Positions 60,938-64,000 of a stretch of 64,000 bases of DNA are shown here, in pieces; the first letter of the stretch is position 1, and every line of letters starts with the position of its first letter. The stretch spans positions 1 to 64,000 of the forward strand of contig JAKSNH010000001.1 in assembly GCA_024399955.1 (NCBI GenBank). Reading direction: 5' to 3'. A model generated the notes under the pieces. It had not been told where the DNA came from. It saw only the letters and a program-made list of their open reading frames with translations, and searched no databases. The DNA comes from Paludibacteraceae bacterium (lineage in GTDB: Bacteria > Bacteroidota > Bacteroidia > Bacteroidales > Paludibacteraceae). The position numbers and the translations under genes are program-made.

Positions 60938-62050
60938 ATGGCAACAATAGAATATCGCCGCATAGTGTGGCTACTTAATACAATTAATGTGCATCAACCT
61001 ATAACACGGGAGGATATTAATTATTACTATCGTCATGACGATTGGGTTAATCCCTTTGAGAGAGACGAAATCCCATTGCGAACTTTCCAAAAGACGTTGC
61101 GTCAAATAGAAGATTCATTTAAGGATATATTCGTTAAATGTAACCGTGCAACAAATGAGTATTACTTAGTTGGGGCTAAAGAAGCGGGATTAAGTAAAAC
61201 TCGCAAAGTTACTACAGTTGACCTAGCAAAGCGTGAATTGCAACATTGGAACGAATCAAATAATGTACCAATTCAATTATTCCGAATAGATGCAACACCA
61301 GATGCAACAGAACGGTTGTTAGAACACCCTATCTGCAAAGAGCAAAAACTCGTTTCTACCGATAAGAAAACAGGGATTTCCATCTTCGAGTATTTAATGA
61401 GACCCACGTGGGAGTGGTATGAGGCAATACGTTCTCTAGGCGCAGCAGTCAAGATTCTTTATCCATATTGGCTAGTTGAACTTATTCTTGAAGATGTGAC
61501 TGGTATCAAACAAATGTATGAAGAGGGAGATTGGGACTCTCCTTATCGTCAAACATTTATTAATCCGTATGATTGCCGGATTGTTGAGACAGAGAAAAAA
61601 TCTCTGTATCTCAATATAGACCAAATGTTTTTAGATGCATATTTAGGTGGCTCTGAAACGGAATATAATGTTCGTATCACACCCGATAATATGATGCATC
61701 TGATACAAACGGATGAAAAAGGTCTGGAAATTCGGGACGAAGAAGGAAATGCTATGCCCATTCATTATGATACAATCCATTTCAAAGTTGGTTCAAATTC
61801 CGATGCGGATGAAGCAATATTTGAAGTTAAGAAAATTGAAACATTCCAACTGACGACTGACGATGATGGACCACAAAGGCAGTTCGTTACTGATGCGAAT
61901 GGCAATGTTCTCCGTGATGACGATGGTAAGTATATTAAGCCAGAATTTGACCAACAAGGTAATTGTATCAATGGGTATTTATGGAATGAAGAAGTCATAA
62001 CGTTTACCCTTGGAAAGGTCTTAGACACTATGATTAATGAAAAAAACTAA
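60938..62050 (+). CDS. WYL/WCX-like regulator closing the island
   Basis: A 370-residue protein with the layout of Bacteroidota WYL regulators. There is an N-terminal winged helix (IVWLLNTINVHQPITREDIN, then PLRTFQKTLRQIED), a weakly conserved middle, and a WCX-like segment EAIRSLGAAVKILYPYWLVE, ILEDVTGIKQMYEE, followed by an Asp-rich extension of about 170 residues. The WYL tripeptide region itself is degenerate. It may be a second regulator, perhaps a co-repressor or antagonist. The two WYL-like genes bracket the restriction island at its two ends. Confidence 0.68.
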   Translation: MATIEYRRIVWLLNTINVHQPITREDINYYYRHDDWVNPFERDEIPLRTFQKTLRQIEDSFKDIFVKCNRATNEYYLVGAKEAGLSKTRKVTTVDLAKRELQHWNESNNVPIQLFRIDATPDATERLLEHPICKEQKLVSTDKKTGISIFEYLMRPTWEWYEAIRSLGAAVKILYPYWLVELILEDVTGIKQMYEEGDWDSPYRQTFINPYDCRIVETEKKSLYLNIDQMFLDAYLGGSETEYNVRITPDNMMHLIQTDEKGLEIRDEEGNAMPIHYDTIHFKVGSNSDADEAIFEVKKIETFQLTTDDDGPQRQFVTDANGNVLRDDDGKYIKPEFDQQGNCINGYLWNEEVITFTLGKVLDTMINEKN

Positions 62051-62073
62051 CTTTTTTTGAAAAAAATCTCATT

Positions 62074-62109
62074 TGTGCCTCTTTTTTGCAAAAGGTAATT
62101 GTATTTTTG
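62074..62109 (+). promoter_or_regulatory. Palindromic operator and -7 box, copy 5
   Basis: TGTGCC (62074-62079), 7 bases, TGCAAA (62087-62092), 9 bases, TATTTTTG (62102-62109). One change in each half-site. The predicted start point is about 62116, just before the hairpin-closing sequence at 62121. Confidence 0.68.
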
Positions 62110-62115
62110 CAACCG

Positions 62116-62222
62116 AAATTATATTCAGCAAGTAGAGCCACAATGTATGGTAAAGGTGGGCGGGGCAAAAACGATTAAGATACCCTTCTGTAGCAGTTCG
62201 ATTCTGTCGCTTGCTGAATATC
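62116..62222 (+). ncRNA. Candidate structured RNA with 12-bp closing stem and tRNA-like T-arm
   Basis: ATATTCAGCAAG (62121-62132) pairs perfectly with CTTGCTGAATAT (62210-62221). Inside, GCAG-TTCGATT-CTGT (62193-62207) is a T-arm-like hairpin at the right distance from the stem, and a GG-containing loop (TATGGTAAAGG) sits where a D-loop would be. No regular anticodon arm can be drawn, so this is not an ordinary tRNA. It may be a free RNA of the regulon or a structured leader of the lipoprotein gene. No T-run follows. Confidence 0.45.
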
Positions 62223-62249
62223 TATTGCACAAAATTAAAACAATATATG

Positions 62250-62747
62250 ATGAAAAAGTTTAAATTATTAATTGCTGCCATATGCAGTTTGTTAATGTTC
62301 GCTGCCTGTGAAAATAATAAGGAGCAGGAAATATCTGATCCTGATGTCCTCTTGACAAAGTCAATAGAGGGGAAGTGGAAATATGAATGTAAATCGCTTG
62401 GTATTTTAATCAAGACAGATTATTTAACGATTACATCGTATGATGAGAAAAAACGTATTTCTAATATTGCTGATGAGTCAGAGTATTATTCTTGTACAGG
62501 ATTGTATCATATAGAGTCAGTTTATGATAATCAAACGTACACATCTGATTATCATATAACGGTAAACTCAAATACAAAAACAATAAGGCAATTTTATTTT
62601 GAAAATGCCACTCACTATCCGGACTATCTATATGGTCCTTTAGCAGGGACAATAGATATCATTAAAGTTCGTGGAGACACTTTGTGGCTTCATGATCAAG
62701 ATTTGAGTGTTGCGAATATTGATAAATTTGTTCGTATTTCGAAATAA
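62250..62747 (+). CDS. Predicted lipoprotein
   Basis: A 165-residue secreted protein with a textbook lipoprotein signal: MKKFKLLIAAICSLLMFAAC, then ENN, lipobox FAAC. The rest is small and beta-rich with no family recognised (WKYECKSLGILIKTDYLTIT, TDYHITVNSNTKTIRQFYF). The ATG at 62250 gives the cleanest signal; ATG 62247 is equally possible. It lies behind operator copy 5 and the structured RNA, so it may belong to the regulon, although a lipoprotein would be an odd partner. Confidence 0.75.
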   Translation: MKKFKLLIAAICSLLMFAACENNKEQEISDPDVLLTKSIEGKWKYECKSLGILIKTDYLTITSYDEKKRISNIADESEYYSCTGLYHIESVYDNQTYTSDYHITVNSNTKTIRQFYFENATHYPDYLYGPLAGTIDIIKVRGDTLWLHDQDLSVANIDKFVRISK

Positions 62748-62899
62748 AATGAAACTTTGTATTTTAATTCACAGCTTTTGCTGCATACGCCAATCGTTGA
62801 AAGTGATAATAATTTATAAATAATATTCCGCCAAATTAAGACATAGACCGCCATAGTCCGCCATAAGTGGACAATTAGGTTTGCGATTGTTGTACCTTT

Positions 62900-62941
62900 G
62901 CAGTCGATTTTGAGATTAAACTCAGAATTGACTGCTTTTTT
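62900..62941 (+). terminator. Hairpin with T-run after a promoter-like box
   Basis: A 14-bp stem with two mismatches (62900-62913 with 62920-62933) is followed by seven T (62935-62941). A TACCTTTG box at 62892-62899 lies immediately before it, but no correctly spaced -33 box is present. It most likely ends transcription from the lipoprotein gene. The rest of 62748-63007 has no supported gene. Confidence 0.65.
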
Positions 62942-63007
62942 TGTACCTGTATGCGGACAAAATAAGCAGCCCGGCAAAGGAATAATCAACTAAAACACAA
63001 CATTACA

Positions 63008-63124
63008 ATGTTAGATTTTTGTCAAAAAGGCGGAATTGGGAAATGGATTATTGTTATTAGTGTAATTGCAGTGATTGTATTTATCATCCATCGACACAAA
63101 CAACAAAACCAAGAAAAAAAATAA
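63008..63124 (+). CDS. Tiny single-helix membrane protein
   Basis: A 38-residue open frame with one hydrophobic helix (WIIVISVIAVIVFIIH, residues 13-28) and a basic tail (RHKQQNQEKK). It resembles in size and style the tiny genes at 1769 and 63344. It is likely expressed with the following small genes; function unknown. Confidence 0.5.
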   Translation: MLDFCQKGGIGKWIIVISVIAVIVFIIHRHKQQNQEKK

Positions 63125-63182
63125 AAAGAATCACAGCGCGTACGAAATCGGTCACGAAATGAGTAAGAGGTGAGGCACAGGA

Positions 63183-63296
63183 ATGACCTACAAATATATC
63201 AGTCTGAAAGTGGATACGTTTGAGAGTAGTCAGGGCAACGCTTTTGCCCGTTTGTGTCGCCTATGCTTGGGCATCGCGACACGCATAAACGAGTAG
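63183..63296 (+). CDS. Possible small protein
   Basis: A 37-residue open frame (MTYKYISLKVDTFESSQGNA at the start). It overlaps a perfect hairpin GTGTCGC (63254-63260) / GCGACAC (63276-63282), so the stretch may be a structured RNA instead. Listed because it fills an otherwise empty 219-base gap between two small genes. Confidence 0.3.
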   Translation: MTYKYISLKVDTFESSQGNAFARLCRLCLGIATRINE

Positions 63297-63343
63297 AAGC
63301 GGTAAATTGTAACCAAACAAATAAACTAAATACGAAAAAGACT

Positions 63344-63523
63344 ATGTTAAACAAAGTATCAACCGTGAGCATCTTGCTCATCATCGCTATCGCACTGATT
63401 GTTTTCTTCGGTGTGAAGAATAGCAAAAAATGCAGTGAACCTGCAACCAAATCAAGTAAATCAACCACCACAACCACCGAAGGTGCAGACGCATCTGCAT
63501 CAGCGTTTCGTGGGAAGCGTTAA
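63344..63523 (+). CDS. Small membrane protein with Ser/Thr-rich tail
   Basis: A 59-residue protein with one membrane helix (VSTVSILLIIAIALIVFFGV) near the N-terminus and a Ser/Thr-rich, flexible outside tail (KSSKSTTTTTEGADASASAF). The start is the ATG after a purine-rich run at 63344; a longer frame upstream is less likely. It could be a minor membrane or vertex-type protein of a virus-like element, but that is a guess from shape and neighbours. Confidence 0.6.
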   Translation: MLNKVSTVSILLIIAIALIVFFGVKNSKKCSEPATKSSKSTTTTTEGADASASAFRGKR

Positions 63524-63559
63524 CTAACAGGAGTACTAACGAATTAAATCCTATAGATC

Positions 63560-64000
63560 ATGCGTAAAGAAATCTTATCCGACCGTTTTACGGGCAAAGA
63601 AAAAGTATCGTTGAAGAATCGTGCACGCCGTTTGAGCAAAGCTACCGGTGATGCGTTCAATATGGCTTGTCTCATTGACGAGAGCAAAGCCGGTCATCCA
63701 GTACAGATTGGCTTGCAGAACTTGGATACCGTGTCGCACACGGTGGCTGTGTTCGCAGGTGATTTGCAAAGTGTGGACGAAATCAGTGCCATTGCAGGCG
63801 AGAGTGTAGATGCTATCGTTGCACATGGTGCATTCCTCAAAAACAGCAGTAACACTGCTTTGATGACCTGTGATTGCCCCAAATTGGAGTATATCCGTCG
63901 TTATCTGCAACGCAACCCTACTCGTATTGATGCGTTCCAACTGACCACCGACAACGAGTTGCAGTTTGCCAACACGCTCAAATTGGTAGAATACTCTCCG
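63560..64000 (+). CDS. Putative structural protein, 3'-truncated by window edge
   Basis: 147 residues are visible and the frame is open to the last base. After a basic N-terminus (KVSLKNRARRLSKATGDAF) come beta-strand-like segments (VQIGLQNLDTVSHTVAVFAG, then DAIVAHGAFL, TALMTCDCPKLEYI and DAFQLTTDNELQF). No enzymatic motif is seen. The strand-rich pattern following tiny membrane proteins would suit a capsid or other structural protein of the mobile element whose primase and packaging-type ATPase lie at 37-42 kb. The family is not established. Confidence 0.45.
   Translation, partial: MRKEILSDRFTGKEKVSLKNRARRLSKATGDAFNMACLIDESKAGHPVQIGLQNLDTVSHTVAVFAGDLQSVDEISAIAGESVDAIVAHGAFLKNSSNTALMTCDCPKLEYIRRYLQRNPTRIDAFQLTTDNELQFANTLKLVEYSP

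Noticed and set aside
62116..62222. Ordinary tRNA or retron msr-msd RNA
   Set aside because: No canonical anticodon arm can be drawn, and no reverse transcriptase gene is present in the window, so neither label is justified.
62892..62941. Small RNA gene starting at the TACCTTTG box
   Set aside because: There is no -33 box at the right spacing and the hairpin begins immediately after the box, leaving no room for a start point before the stem; a terminator is the simpler reading.
1..64000. CRISPR arrays, rRNA genes, insertion sequences and integrases
   Set aside because: No regularly spaced repeats with unique spacers, no rRNA signature, and no transposase or recombinase motif (DDE, tyrosine or serine type) were found on either strand.

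Overview
The window looks like a chromosome segment of an uncultured Bacteroidales bacterium (Bacteroidota). Nearly every strong promoter has the Bacteroidota form, a TTTG box about 20 bases upstream of TAnnTTTG. Ribosome sites are weak and A-rich, and the best family matches (AbiE pair, Hsp20, TupA-like ATP-grasp, long type I HsdM) are common in gut and oral Bacteroidales. Genus cannot be read from the sequence alone.

Layout. (1) 1-2.1 kb: the end of a sigma-70-like factor, three diverged paralogues of about 112 aa and two tiny proteins, then an Hsp20 gene on the other strand. (2) 3.0-31.8 kb: a long rightward surface-polysaccharide locus. It has glycosyltransferases, a GT39/ArnT-like membrane protein, ATP-grasp enzymes, an N5-(carboxyethyl)ornithine synthase, a UDP-HexNAc 4-epimerase, an acyl-chain module (ACP, FabG-like, KAS III, two hexapeptide acyltransferases, NodB deacetylase) and an AlgD-like sugar-nucleotide dehydrogenase. 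One ATP-grasp gene is out of frame at a run of nine G. (3) The locus is interrupted at 12.85-23.9 kb by two defence modules: an AVAST type I-like pair (metallo-beta-lactamase plus protease-STAND NTPase, the latter split by an apparent one-base loss) and a five-gene operon of D12 adenine methyltransferase, RecF/OLD-like ATPase, HNH nuclease, four-helix membrane protein and DGQHR protein. (4) 32.0-34.3 kb: AbiEi/AbiEii toxin-antitoxin with a coupled metallophosphoesterase, ending near a tRNA 3' fragment that may mark an integration boundary. (5) 34.8-42.7 kb: a mobile-element core with repeat arrays, a DUF4143-type ATPase, an HTH protein, a primase-helicase, a coiled-coil protein and a packaging-type P-loop ATPase. 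(6) 42.8-62.2 kb: a restriction island. (7) 62.2-64 kb: a lipoprotein, small membrane proteins and the start of a protein that may be structural.

The most unusual feature is the 42.8-62.2 kb island. It contains a WYL regulator, a protein joining a catalytically degenerate N6-methylase domain to a histidine-kinase ATPase, a receiver-domain partner, a complete type I restriction-modification set (hsdM, hsdS, hsdR), RmuC, a DUF3800 protein, an ASCH protein, a Cas4-like DUF2779 protein, a DUF6794-like protein and a second WYL/WCX-like protein. Five promoters in it carry the same palindrome (TGTGCA-N7-TGCACA or a near match) exactly 9 bases before the -7 box, where the canonical -33 box would be; a sixth has only the right half-site at that distance. 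The first WYL gene has an ordinary promoter without the palindrome. This suggests one regulon in which a WYL protein and a two-component-like pair control a type I restriction system and accessory genes. The last of these promoters starts just before a sequence able to fold on a perfect 12-bp closing stem with a tRNA-like T-arm.
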